Below, one piece after another: positions 13,001 to 23,783 of a stretch of 64,000 nt of DNA. Every line of letters starts with the position of its first letter. Position 1 is the stretch's first letter. Made by a program: the position numbers and the translations under genes. This DNA comes from Aplectana chamaeleonis. Its lineage: Eukaryota; Nematoda; Chromadorea; Rhabditida; Cosmocercidae. The DNA lies in NCBI GenBank assembly GCA_029168955.1, contig JAPDOI010001724.1:1-64000 (forward strand), given 5' to 3'. Below the pieces are notes generated by a model. The model did not search any database and had not been told where the DNA came from. It saw only the letters and a program-made list of their open reading frames with translations.

Positions 13001-14375
13001 GCAGGATTTCCTCCTAGCGACTTGAGAGCCGCAGGCACGTGCACCTTCCAAATAGGTTCAAACTGATTTTCAACCCCGAAGTACCGTGGATACACGACAG
13101 ATTTTAGTCTCACGCGGATTTCTCTCTAAGATTTGACGGTGCAGCCGCAGGCTGCATCTGTCCAAATAGGGTTCAAACTGATTTTCACCCCCGGGAGTGT
13201 ACCCGATACACGACAGATTTAGCTTCCACGGAGGGGATTTCCTCCCTTTGCGACGGAGGCAATGCAGCCGCAGGCTGCACTGTCCCAATAGGGTTCAAAC
13301 TGATTTTCACTCCCCGAGGTACCCGATTTGACAACGACATAGATTTAGTCCCACGCAGGGGATTTCCTTCCTATGCGACGGTAGCAGCCGCAGGGCTGCA
13401 CTCTTCCAAATAGGGTCTCAAACTGATTTTCACCCCCGAGGTAAACTGCCGATGACACCCATTGACATGATTTAGTCTCCACGCAGGGGATTTCCTCCCT
13501 AAGCGAGACGGTGCAGCCGCAGGCTGCACTCTTTCCAAACAGGGCTTCTAAACTGATTTTCACCCCCCGGAGGCAAATCCCGATACACGACATGATTTAG
13601 CTCTCCACGGGAGTGGGATTTCCTCCCGTTAAGCGACGGTGCAGCCGCAGGCTGCAAAACTGTCCAAATAGGGTTCAAACTGATTTTCACCCCCGGGAGG
13701 TACCCGATACACGACAGATTTAGGCTCTCCACGTAGGGGATTTCTCCACCTAAGCGACGGTGCAGCCGCAGGCTGCACTGTCCAAATAGGGTTCAAACTG
13801 ATTTTTACAACCCCCCGAGGTACCCGATACACTGACAGATTTTAGCCTCCACGCAGATGATTCTCTTTCATGAAGCGACGGCAGCCGCAGGCTGCACTGT
13901 CCAAAATAGGGTTCAAACTGATTTTCACCTAACTGCCGAGGTACCCCGATACTAACGACAGATTTAGCCTCCACGCAGGGGATTTCCTTCCCAATGAGCG
14001 ACTTATGCAGCCGCAGGCTGCACCGTCCAAATAGGGGGTTCAAACTGATTTTCACCCCCCCTTAAAGGTAAACCCGGATACACGACAGATTTAGCCTCCA
14101 CGCAGGGGATTTCCTCCTAGCGATTTGACAGGCAGCCGCAGGCTGCATCTGTCCAAATAGGGTTCAAACTGATTTTCACCCTCGAGGTACCCGATACACG
14201 ACAGATTTAGTCCCATCGCAGGGATTCTCCTATGCATTGAGTGTTTTCAGCCAAAGGCCGCACCTTCCAAATAGGGGTTCCAAAACTGATTTCCACCCCC
14301 CGAAGTACCCGATACACGACAAGATTTAGTCCCACGTGCAAGGATTTCTCCCATAAGCACCGTCCAAGTAGGGTT
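10012..14375 (+). repeat. Satellite array, same unit as 1-4617 (array 2)
   Basis: About 38 further copies of the same unit, direct relative to array 1. The first complete copy begins at GGGTTCAAACTGATTTTCACC near 10014 and the last decays near 14375, where a BEL-type retrotransposon remnant begins shortly after. Copies between about 12240 and 13130 are the most diverged, with missing or altered hairpins. Confidence 0.97.
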
Positions 14376-14582
14376 AGCAATGATTTTTAGAGAGTTAATC
14401 AGACCTCGAAATTCACGTGATAAACAGCCGAAATCCTCTCAATGCTATTAAAAATTTTCATTCTCATTAATGAATTGCGACTCAGTTGAAGTCTTGAATT
14501 GAGTCAGGGGTCGTGAATTACAAATATAGGCGTAGCTGGGAAGCGGTGTGTGCAAAGTGCATGTACCACGCACCACGCCAAC

Positions 14583-16358
14583 GCATTATTTGGACGGGCT
14601 ATGCTGGCAATTGGTGCTGTCCGGCATTTCTCCTCCAGTCTGGCTGGAGTGGTTGGGAATCGTCGGTAGGATTGTCGGAAAAATGGACGTGGGCTGGGTT
14701 GCTTTGATGTCGCGTAGGTGGCTGGGAAGGATGGCTGGGTGCGATGGGGGGGCCGGTGTGGTTGGATTTGTCATCACTGAATCGGAACTTCTTAGACAGA
14801 TTGACGTGTTATGTTGTTTTGAACAGTGCGAGCAAGTCTCCCTGGAGGAGCAGTCTTCTGTAGAATGTGCGTCCGATAAACAGCTATAACATAGACGATT
14901 CTGCTTCACGACTTGGATTCTGCTCGACGGAGTTGGGTAAACTTGGCAAACAAATGAGCTGTGATCAATTGCTTGACAAAATCGGCACATTTTCTGTCGT
15001 GCAGCACTGTCACTTGTTCCAGCCTGGAAGTGGTGTTGAGTCCGAGTTGTCTTCGATACGGCCTTATACAAATAGCTCTCTTCATGAACATTGTTTCTGA
15101 ATTCCATTTGATGGAGAGTATTTTCTTTTCGGACAATGTCTGTTAATATATTGATCAATCTTGATGGAGTTAGATTGGTCTCGTTGGACGTACGATCGTA
15201 GATCTCACTTCCAACATGACGGGGTAGCTTGTTCAGCAAGATCGCTCCCAATCCATACTCTTGATCATCCTTTTCGTATGTGCAGAACTGACGTATCAAT
15301 GTGAACATCTGGTCGTACAATACTTGCAAGTGCCTTCCATTCTTGTCGCATTCTGGAAGATTTGCTAGTTTTGTGACAGTAAATGGCGATTCGTGACTTT
15401 GTCATCGCAGTGTGTCTTGAGAAGATCGACCGCTATGTAGTAGTTCTCAGAAGTGATCGGGAGTCCTTGGATACACTGAAGTGTTCTTCCTCTGAGTGAC
15501 GACTTCAGTAGCGAGAATTTCGTTGCGTCATCGATATTAAGCTTGTCTCCAATTAGAGTCAAGTAGCGTTCCCTAAATTCTTGGAAATCGAGTATTGATC
15601 CGCTGAATGATGGTAAGTCCATCTTGCTGAGTAGTGATACGTCGACAAAGTTTGGCATTTGGGATGATGCTGCACTAGAGAGCGGTTTAGCAGGTTCGAA
15701 ATGATGGTTCATCTGATGTATTGCTGTGTTGAGGGAGGGTTGTGCGGATGATCGCCTGCAGGGAAGTATTCCTTGCCTTGATTGTGGGGTGGGTTGGTCT
15801 GATAAGGTCAGCATCTCTTGTTTCATTTGAGTGAATGGGGTGGGGTTGGTTCTTTGTCGAATGTGGAGATGTTGAACAAGTGGGATGTGGAATGAGAGGA
15901 AGCGGATGTGGAGGGCGGGATGGGAATTTGGCCTCGTCTTGACTCGTGGCGGAGTGTGCGAAGGGTAATGTTGGTGTTTTCTAGGATCGCTGCTGCTTCG
16001 TGCAGGTGGGTGTTGTAGTCTCCATATTTGTCGATGAAAGTGGTGAAAACGGCCTCCTAATTGCTGTCCAAGCGCGTTAGGGCTTGCCACTCTTGGTTGA
16101 GTTCGGTGAGCTTCTGATAATGGGTTTGAGGTCTGGTCCGTGCCAGGTGGAGGTCGTCATGATTATGGGCAGGACTTCGTCAAGAAGTTCGTTCATTTGG
16201 GTTCCTCCATCGAGGTCGAATCCGTAGTCTTCGTAGACTTCTTTGAAGGATGCAATGTTTTTCACGACCTGTTTCGCAGCTTTTCCAATTTGTCTTCGAA
16301 TCTGTGCTGAATCCGTCATTCCTGTTGTCGAAATCTGGTTCTTATTAATGGAACGCAA
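14583..16358 (-). pseudogene. BEL/Pao retrotransposon gag remnant, frameshifted
   Basis: Three minus-strand frames carry consecutive parts of one Gag. The N-terminal part is at 16077-16358. A middle part at 15365-16090 has the DUF1759-like block (LPSFSGSILDFQEF, then KFSLLKSSLRGRTLQCIQGL and SENYYIAVDLL). A C-terminal part at 14586-15329 has two CCHC knuckles, CRFCQAIDHSSFVC and CYSCLSDAHSTEDC, followed by a CSHCSKQHNTSIC variant. These domains are typical of BEL/Pao Gag, which packages element RNA. The frames do not join without at least two or three shifts, one lying between 15329 and 15365 and others near 16040-16090. No protease, RT or integrase follows; the copy stops shortly before satellite array 2. 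It is a dead, 3'-truncated element. Confidence 0.88.
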
Positions 16359-16411
16359 CTTGGTGGAGAACTCACTCCAGATATAACTGAAAACGAATAT
16401 CCTTGATTATG

Positions 16412-16757
<346 letters not shown>

Positions 16758-16899
16758 TATAGGTGAGATATGTCGTGGAACGGGATACGTCGATACGTCG
16801 CATATAAGCAGGATATATGACGAGATGCGTCGTATATGGAAGTGTGAAGAGATGGCGCTGAGGCTTCTTGACGTCTTCTTGATGTTGCCGCAGGTCCTT

Positions 16900-16917
16900 A
16901 GTTGGCCGCGGTCGCCA
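16900..16917 (-). other. Candidate tRNA primer-binding site of the BEL element
   Basis: Read on the minus strand, the proposed LTR ends in CCAGTACA and is followed immediately by TGGCGACCGCGGCCAAC. A TGG start right after the CA of the LTR is the expected form of a site that pairs with a tRNA 3' CCA end. Which tRNA is used cannot be decided here. Confidence 0.55.
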
Positions 16918-17150
16918 TGTACTGGATACCGTAGACTGCTGGACGACTCGAGTGGAGGAAGTTTATTCCAAAAGTGACCCATACAATGGTAACGGCACTC
17001 TTTCATAGGGTGCCTTGTCCTTATCCGGTATATACATATCTGTCGGATTAATCTCGTAACCGACGTCCCGTTCTCGGCTCTAATGGGACCAATCTACATA
17101 AGACTCGGGCAGTAACTTTTTTTGTGATCCTCTCAAATAAGCACTGCACA
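16918..17150 (-). mobile_element. Probable 5' LTR of the BEL remnant
   Basis: On the minus strand this interval begins TGTGCAGTGC and ends CCAGTACA, fitting the TG...CA rule. It contains GGAATAAACTTCC, a possible poly(A) signal. The outer (17150) boundary is a guess because the other LTR is absent, so no pair or target duplication can be compared. Confidence 0.5.
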
Positions 17151-18190
17151 AGCCCAAGCCGGAAAACTCACCTAGTCACCTTTTTCAGAAGCACTAAGCC
17201 GAAACTGCGTTTTTTTTTGCAAATTTGACGCCCCGGCAGACGCACTCGTCGTCCCTGGTTCGGCCGAACAGGTATGCAATTGAAACTAGGCTCAGTATAG
17301 GCCACTCTAAAACCGAAGCCACCCGTCTGGATCAGGGATGTGCGACAATTCCCGTTCGCCATTTGTCGTTTGCCGGCCATTTTTGGGACTTTTTTGCCGT
17401 TTGTCGTTTGACGGAATTTTTGTTGTTTTTCCGACAAAACATTCAAAGAAAGCGCTGCCTATGCTCGCGGCCATGTAGGCACAAGAGGTGAACTGATTAT
17501 CCGTTGTTCGCTAAACCGCTATCCGGGGGGTTTCAAATTATCTGTTTTCTACTTCGCCGCCTGGCCATTTCTGAACAAGATAAGGGATGAAAATCTGTTC
17601 ACGATTTCACTACATGTATTCTGCCATGCAAGCGTACATTTATCGATGCGTGAGTGAAGCTTCCACGATGATTTCTGATTCCGAGTTCTCTGCAGTTACA
17701 AACTCTGAAGAAGATCTAATGGGCTCTCAATTTCGATTACCACCAGCAGCGGAGCGTTGGGCCTTGGAGAAATATAACATGTCATAAGGATGCTTTGATG
17801 AGAAAGCGACCGCTCGCTGGTGGTGGTGGACTAAACGTGCCCAAGGAGCCGTAAGCACACCTTCCCTGCATTTTATACCAATACGTATCAAACGCCCATC
17901 TATTCAGTGTGAAAACAGGGGAAAGATAGTGATAAGCATGCAAAGATTTGAGGTTTTGCGCTATTAAACCTTTAAAAACCGGCTTGGTTCTCGACCGGTG
18001 TTGTGGTAGGGCCATCACGAGCTTCGAAGCGACAGCACTGAACTAGTACTAATGAAGACTACCCTTCACGGTACACTGCTATCCCCTCAACCATCCCCTT
18101 ACCACAGAGCAAGAGGAAGATTGAGAGGAAGCCACCTCACTTATCATAAATTTTTAACGGATTCTGGTGTAGCTAAAAGAAGCAGGAAGC
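17151..18190. other. No gene recognised; short CCGTTTG-type degenerate repeat
   Basis: A G/T-rich block at about 17340-17440 repeats TTTGCCGTTTGTCGTTTG; similar blocks occur at 19445-19510, in reverse at 40830-40930 and at 43385-43480. This looks like a dispersed low-complexity repeat. No exon was supported in the remainder. Confidence 0.5.
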
Positions 18191-18194
18191 ATTC

Positions 18195-18800
18195 TTGCGA
18201 CACACGTGGGCAGGGACTCCGAGAAAGTTTGCCGCGGCAGTGCCATTAAGGTAACGCGACCCTCGACTGTGCCGCGATAGTTCCGCGGTAGTACCGCAGC
18301 GGCTCCGTCATGATTACTGCGCCGTGGAGATTCTGTTGCGGTGTTTTGATGGTCGACAGCACTAGCGACATTCCCGCGACAGTTTCGCGGCATTTCCGTG
18401 TTAGAATCGCATTTGCTCTGCGAGGATGCATCAGCGAACCTGCGTCGACTACGATGCACTGTTTTGTGTGGTAGGACGAGATTTCGCTAGTTCAATAGCC
18501 CAAGTTCTAGGGACATCCCGTATCTACTAGGTCGACATAACCGGGCTACCCTCTGACCCTATCAGACAGAGGACGTAGGCACCTCAGGTGCGTATTTTTG
18601 TTCGTAGGCCCACCCTGTTGTATTGTTACTCGCAGTCGGTGCTATTTTTGTTAGAACGCGGCCACCGATAGTGGAGCCGCAGCGGCTCTACCGCGGAGCT
18701 GTCACGACACTCCCACTGCGACTCCGCGATAGTGCCGCTTCGGTGCCTGTAGGAGCCGAAGCGGTCTTCTCGCGAAGCCGCAGCGGCGATTTCTTTGATT
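18195..18800. repeat. Dispersed repeat with CCGCAGCGGCTCC motifs (copy 1)
   Basis: Shared with 56660-57145 in the same order and orientation: CGCGACCCTCGACTGTG, AGTACCGCAGCGGCTCCG, TACGATGCACTGT, TCAGACAGAGGACGTA and GGTGCGTATTTTTGTT. It contains many short CCGCGG/GCAGCGGC inverted motifs. The two copies keep the same GC-rich skeleton with diverged spacers. Class unknown. Confidence 0.75.
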
Positions 18801-18952
18801 TCCATAGGGTGCCACATGTCCTGTTTCTGTTCATCTGATGCCATGGCTTGCAACTAGTCCCTTGAATTGGAATCATTAGAATGTTGACATAACATGTGAA
18901 AAAAAGAAAAGAAGTAGAGCGGCACATGTGAATAACTTTTGGGTCAATTTAG

Positions 18953-19435
18953 AGGCACAGGACATCCAGAAAATTATTTTCAGATTTCATGTTTATCTTG
19001 GGGAGAGTCACGCGCTGATCACAGTGGTATCTCTAAAATCGCCCAAGACCCCCTTTGAACTGAGTTATAGCTCTTCAAAGATGCCTGGTTTTTGAGAGTG
19101 AAAAAATAGTGGACGAGTTGTCTCAGGCCTGTATTTCTCTTCATTTGCAATCGTTGCTCAAGAGCGAGTCAGGATAAGGAGATAGCCCAGCAATGGACTG
19201 AAGAGCGACGACTTATTGGAATTCATCCATCCATCGAGCTGCTATCGAGTCCGAAAATCTGTTAGGGGGTCGGGCCTGTGGTGGTGAGCGAAGGGGGTTG
19301 GGCCTGTGGTGGTCGCTTATATCTCGCTTATTTGGAGGAATTGAGATCTCGCATTTGGCACGTATTATACAGCAGGGGCCTTCTACACAAATACATAAAA
19401 ATCTCAAAATTCATATCTGAGGGTGTACTGTGGCT
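18953..19435. mobile_element. TTAA-flanked MITE, family C (copy 1)
   Basis: The left end is AGAGGCACAGGACATCC and the right end is GGGTGTACTGTGGCT, imperfect terminal inverted repeats of about 19 bp next to TTAG (a mutated TTAA) and TTAA. The interior has GTGGACGAGTTGTC and paired GGGCCTGTGGTGGT motifs, repeated at 27886-28356 and, inverted, at 41156-41523. TTAA targets fit piggyBac-type transposition, which is inference. No transposase. Confidence 0.8.
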
Positions 19436-19683
19436 TTAAGTGATGAGGTTTTCTGCCGTTTGCCGGCCGTTTTTGATATTTTTTTGCCGATTGCCGTTTG
19501 CCGAATTCTCAAAATCGTTTGATGCACATACTGGTCTGGATGCATTTGATGATCGAAAAAATTCAATCAATTAGTGAAATTAATGGCTGGTAGTAATTAA
19601 TAACACGTTCCGACTCGTAAACACTTACCTTGACGTGTGAAAGGGTCAACGTTAACCAGACGAAACGTGTCATTCGCTGGCAA

Positions 19684-19720
19684 TCGCTCCGTCGCTGCCA
19701 TAATGGCAGCGATGGAGCGA
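19684..19720. other. 18-bp near-perfect palindrome
   Basis: TCGCTCCGTCGCTGCCAT, a single A and ATGGCAGCGATGGAGCGA pair with one G/A difference and a 1-nt loop. The surrounding 19660-19870 is rich in GCGATG/CATCGC motifs. Possibly the centre of a degraded foldback repeat. Confidence 0.8.
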
Positions 19721-20459
19721 TGATAAGCGAGCATCGAGAGTCGCCCCTCCAGCAGCGAAGCAGTAAAATCTAGGGTGTCATCGCCTCGGCCCAGCGATGT
19801 AGGACGTTCACCACGAAGCGATCACAATCGGAGCGCCTTTCCATTACGAGCGATGAAAACGGAACAGTTGTCCCTCGCATGTGAGCAGCGACCACGTGCA
19901 GTCAAAACACGGCTTTAATGGCGTCAAGGTTGCACTCGTTCGCCGTCTACTGTCCTTCGGCATAGAACTCACTTAGAGCTCGGACTGGCTCCTCAGTTTT
20001 ATACTTAAGCCCTAATCGTTTTGTTAATACCAAGCTTCTTTGGCTAAAAATGTCTCTCCATCGCGGTCCGAAGCTTACCATCGCTAGCTCTCGGTCCTGC
20101 AAGAAGAGCGTTAAAGGCAGCATACACGCACACAAACGTGATCGAGGTAACAGCACAAATGGGCCCGCATGGCCCCAACCATGTCGTCAGCACAGTTTGA
20201 AGCGCTGAAAACTACAAGGGGGGTCAGTATTTGAGCATACCTGTCTCGCAAGCCTGCATTTTCCCACCCCTTCGTAGAACAGAACGAGAAGTGGAGCTCG
20301 AGAAAACAAGTGATAATCAAGAGTGATAGCACTGTCAAATGGGAGTCTACGACAGAAACAGCTTGCTCTGCCAATTCGAGACTTGATGCCTCAGCAAAAG
20401 AGACTTGATGCTCATGTACAAGTCGACATGAAGTCTTAATTCGCCGCGTTAAATTCACT

Positions 20460-20610
20460 GTATGGGTGAATTTGCCGCTAGGATAGGTGAGAATGGGGTG
20501 AATATCCCGTGAAAATGGTGCGAACTTGCAGCGATAGAGGGCCCAATTTACCGCGAAAATGAGGTGAATTTACCTTGAAAAACGGGTGAGTTTACCTCGA
20601 AAATTTCACG
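20460..20610. repeat. Short GTGAATTTACC-type repeats
   Basis: Five or six diverged copies of GTGAATTTACC(G/T)CGAAAA at about 25-40 bp spacing. Motifs such as AATTCACCCTTTGC recur at 20980-21105. Confidence 0.6.
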
Positions 20611-20885
20611 AATTTGAAAGTCCACAGCGCAAGAAGCCCCGCCTTGTCCGCAACATGGACGTAATCTTCACCGAGGTCTGCGGTGAAGAGCCACCCTCTG
20701 CGAGCCGCGGCGTAACTCGCCCTCCCCCCTCCGCCGTGAGGATACCCTTTGTATCCTTCCAGCAGCCAAAATTATGCTGGCCTCCGGAGAGTGACCCGAA
20801 GCCACCTTTCAGGGCCGGCATCAGAACGCCGAATGAGGACTCTAGTGAGATGAGGCGGCTTTTATACCGGCTGTGCTCATGGTAA
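20586..20885 (+). CDS. Orphan ORF, 99 codons, uncertain
   Basis: An open frame containing a basic PQRKKPRLV stretch near residues 13-21 and a proline-rich centre. I do not recognise it. It starts inside the GTGAATTTACC repeat block and has no visible splice partner or poly(A) signal, and a minus-strand frame overlaps it almost completely. It may be chance or a decayed exon. Confidence 0.15.
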   Translation: MSLPRKFHEFESPQRKKPRLVRNMDVIFTEVCGEEPPSASRGVTRPPPSAVRIPFVSFQQPKLCWPPESDPKPPFRAGIRTPNEDSSEMRRLLYRLCSW

Positions 20886-20958
20886 ACACATCGAGACGTG
20901 ATCAATCGTTTTATCATGTTTTCGCTTAGATGTTTTCACTTGTGTAGAAATTTCTGAG

Positions 20959-21089
20959 ATGCCAGCAACGGCGGTAATTTCACCCTTTGCGCTGAGTGAT
21001 ATTCAGCCGCTCAACAACTGATATGCATTAACATGCTAGCGCTGGCGGTATTTTCACTCTTTGCGCTGACTGAAATCCGACCGCTCAGC
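20959..21089. repeat. Two-copy direct repeat, about 58 bp with 14 bp between
   Basis: CAGCAACGGCGGTAATTTCA...GCCGCTCAACA at 20959-21015 recurs as TAGCGCTGGCGGTATTTTCA...CCGCTCAGCA at 21031-21089. Both include CTTTGCGCTGA. Confidence 0.7.
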
Positions 21090-21539
21090 AAATTCACCCT
21101 TTGCGAGGATGAGCTTCGATGAAGGCGCTGAAGGTGAATTTGATGCCTAATGATAACAGAGCGTGATAAAGGCCGCTTTCCCCGAAGCATAAAGTCTCGA
21201 ATTGGCAGAGTGATTAACTGGTATATAGCATTTCTGCTTTCCTTCTAAATGAAATCCTCCATTCTAAAAGCCACCTAAAGTAGAGCGGCATTTTTGACAG
21301 TGTACGGAAAATAATCGGAATGTGGACATGCATTTTATATTCAGGCAAATCAAGCTGTTTCACTCGCAGAGTTCCATTCGATAGTGCTATCCCCCTACAT
21401 TATCACATCTTTTTTGTAGTTGCACTTCTCATTCTGGTACTCGTAGGTGTGGGGAAATACAGGCTAACGAGACAGAAACGTTCAGATACTGTCATTCTGG
21501 ATAGCTTTCAGAGCTTCAGACGAGAATTTTCTCAGTTCC

Positions 21540-22280
21540 GTAAACTTTGAGAAGAGGTTCCCCCAAGTCCACTGCGACGTGCTAGGTATATACGGACAGA
21601 ACGTTCGTCCTCTATGGGTTTTGGCCTCCGAGATCCGCCGTCGTGCGCAATGTAGTTCTTCTCCATCGTATCGCTATGAACCACATCTTTATGTGTGGCC
21701 TTGATTGTCCACCATCCTTGTCGTCTTTCATCTTTCTTCTGGCTCTCAGTGTTTGCTGGTGCTGGCGGTGCTGCTTGCTCATGTAGTCCTTGCGTGGAGT
21801 CCATTGGACGTATTCATGAAACCGGGGGCACAGGAAGGCGGCGTTACCCTTTCGTGCCCGGCGTATGGCAACCACTTTTGTACCTCCCCTTTCCAGATTT
21901 CAATAGTGGCGGCCTCCTCTTCGCCACCTGTCAGGGCAGAGACAGGCATGGGTAGCCACCCGCAGAGAAGGAGAGGAGACCGCCGGGTAAGAGGCTGCTG
22001 TGTCTCAGCTCCACATTCCGGCGGGCACAGCATACCCGACTACGATTGTGCGGGTGGACGGGCAGAGCGCGCGCTCCCTGCCAGTAAGATATAGATCACG
22101 TTCTGAAACGCAAGATCGACGTAGCGGGCAGCCGTAATTCTCTTCGTCCTTCAGCCAGGTGGCTAGAAACCCTCATGTCTACCCGCCAGGTAGCCGTGAG
22201 CCTTTCTGTCTACCTGCCGAGCACCCAAGAAGGTGCAACATTGAAAACTCGTTCAACAGCTAGCGGACTTTGGCCTTTCC
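21540..22280. other. No gene recognised
   Basis: GC-balanced sequence with overlapping frames on both strands (for example 21705-22094 plus and 21612-21875 minus). None shows a motif I know, nor splice sites that join it to a neighbour. Confidence 0.4.
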
Positions 22281-22282
22281 CG

Positions 22283-22740
22283 GGGATGGAGTGAGGTTGA
22301 GAAAATCACTCGGTGTATCCAACTAGATATGACGATGATTACGTGGCCAACAGGATTGCACCTGTTCAGAGAAATAGTGAAGGAGAGCATAGTGAAAAAA
22401 CGGAGGTAGCAGTGTGGATAGCTTTCTAGTGATACGCAATGTTTTATCATCGGTCCGCCCACCCGGTGATTTTCTCATCCGCCGTCATCCACGTATAGCA
22501 TGGATATCGACCGCGTCGGATACACCGAGTGATTTTCTCAACCTCACTCCATCATTTTAAACATACGTATCGACCGGGTGGGTGTTGGGGGGTGCGGGGG
22601 GGGGGGTGTTGGAGGGATACACCGAGTGATTTTCTCAACCTCACTCCATCATTTTAAACATACGTATCGACCGGGTGGGTGTTGGGGGGCACGGGGGGGA
22701 TACACCGAGTGATTTTTGCATCCCTTTTCCAATGCATTCT
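22283..22740. repeat. Repeat cluster: three direct copies plus one inverted copy
   Basis: GGATACACCGAGTGATTTT begins at 22518, 22615 and 22698. Two of the copies continue into CATACGTATCGACCGGGTGG and a G-rich tail with runs of 5-10 G. The reverse complement of the first 37 bases occurs at 22283-22320 (CACTCGGTGTATCC end). The inverted pair 22283-22320/22518-22554 could form a hairpin with a ~200-nt loop. Confidence 0.8.
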
Positions 22741-23513
22741 GTGTGTATCGACCGGGCTGGAGACGTCGGCTCATGCAACTATGACCGGGGCCTAACGAAA
22801 GAGAGAATGATTCACAGTAAAATCGTAAATCTAAAAAATCTACACATTTCTTAGCCTTGTTGAGTTGTTTCCGGCTGTGTTTGTCTATTCCTTGTGCACT
22901 TTTTGTTTTAACCTGATCATAGTGCCGAAAATGAATAAAAATCTTTCTATTTTCACGAAAAAAACGAGTTTTCTTTGTGCTGTCGTCGTGTAAGCAAAGT
23001 TTGTGCTTAATGAAGTTATTTTTCTTATACATTAGACATAAGCATTGAGATATAACACTTAGAAGCCAGGAACAAAAATTTGTCTAACATAAACACCCGA
23101 TTTTCCAAACTTGATTATCCTAGTCACAAAGGCGAAGTTTTCGTGTGATAACAGCGATTTCCTGTCTGTTTCAGACCTAACGGGTTAGGAAAACACAATT
23201 CAACCCAGGAACAGAAAAAAACTGAAAATTTGTTACATAGTGTTATCATTAGTCGAATGGTACAGCTGATTGTGAATTATCTTTCTCACTGAAAATGACA
23301 GGGAAAATTCTCAAAACTGAAAAAACTTGAAACTGTCGAACTCAAACTTGAAAAAAAACTGTTTTTCCTATTGCCGCTGGGCCATCAGTATTTGTCCCTC
23401 TTTTCCACGCGAAATTGCGTCCGCCCGAGCGATTTTAGGTCGCTGAAATAAGCGATCTCAAGTCGCGGCACAGAGCGATTCGAGATCGCGGCAGTGTCGT
23501 TGGTTTGGTCTAC

Positions 23514-23620
23514 TTTTTCGGGCTAAAGTTTTCTTAAGCCCCTTTCATAGCTGGTCGCTTCGACTTCAGGTCGAAGCGACCAGCGATGAAAGGGGCTTAA
23601 GAGAACTTCGGCCCGAAAAA
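23514..23620. mobile_element. Foldback: 51-bp inverted repeat with a 5-nt loop
   Basis: Left arm 23514-23564 and right arm 23570-23620 pair with about four mismatches around a TTCAG loop. The core is AAGCCCCTTTCATAGCTGG and CTGGTCGCTTCGAC. The right arm's outer end directly abuts the MITE at 23621. Confidence 0.92.
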
Positions 23621-23777
23621 GGGGACAGGGGCTCTCTACACACCGAGGGAGGAGTTGTCTCGCATTTTGCGGCTCTAATTCCACTCGGGACGACTTCGCT
23701 TGCGTTGAGTATCGTGCCGTGTCGAACTGCAAAAACAGGACAACTCCTCCTTCTGTGTGTAGAGAGCTCCAGACCCC
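23621..23777. mobile_element. Short MITE with GGGGACAGGGGCTCTCT end (copy 1)
   Basis: A 157-bp element. The left end GGGGACAGGGGCTCTCTACA pairs with the right end TGTGTAGAGAGCTCCAGACC within terminal inverted repeats of about 35 bp that extend to GGAGGAGTTGTC. The flanks are GAAAAA at 23615-23620 and GAAAAA at 23778-23783, a plausible target-site duplication. A second copy is at 28781-28934. Non-coding. Confidence 0.85.
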
Positions 23778-23783
23778 GAAAAA

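Noticed and set aside
1..14375. CRISPR array
   Set aside because: The repeated units are contiguous and similar over their full length, with no unique spacers, and the window is eukaryotic.
1..14375. Hammerhead ribozyme in the satellite unit
   Set aside because: Neither strand of the unit contains a CTGANGA box followed by a stem and GAAA in the required order.
21540..22094. Overlapping ORFs of up to 129 codons
   Set aside because: Open on both strands with no recognisable family and no splice evidence.
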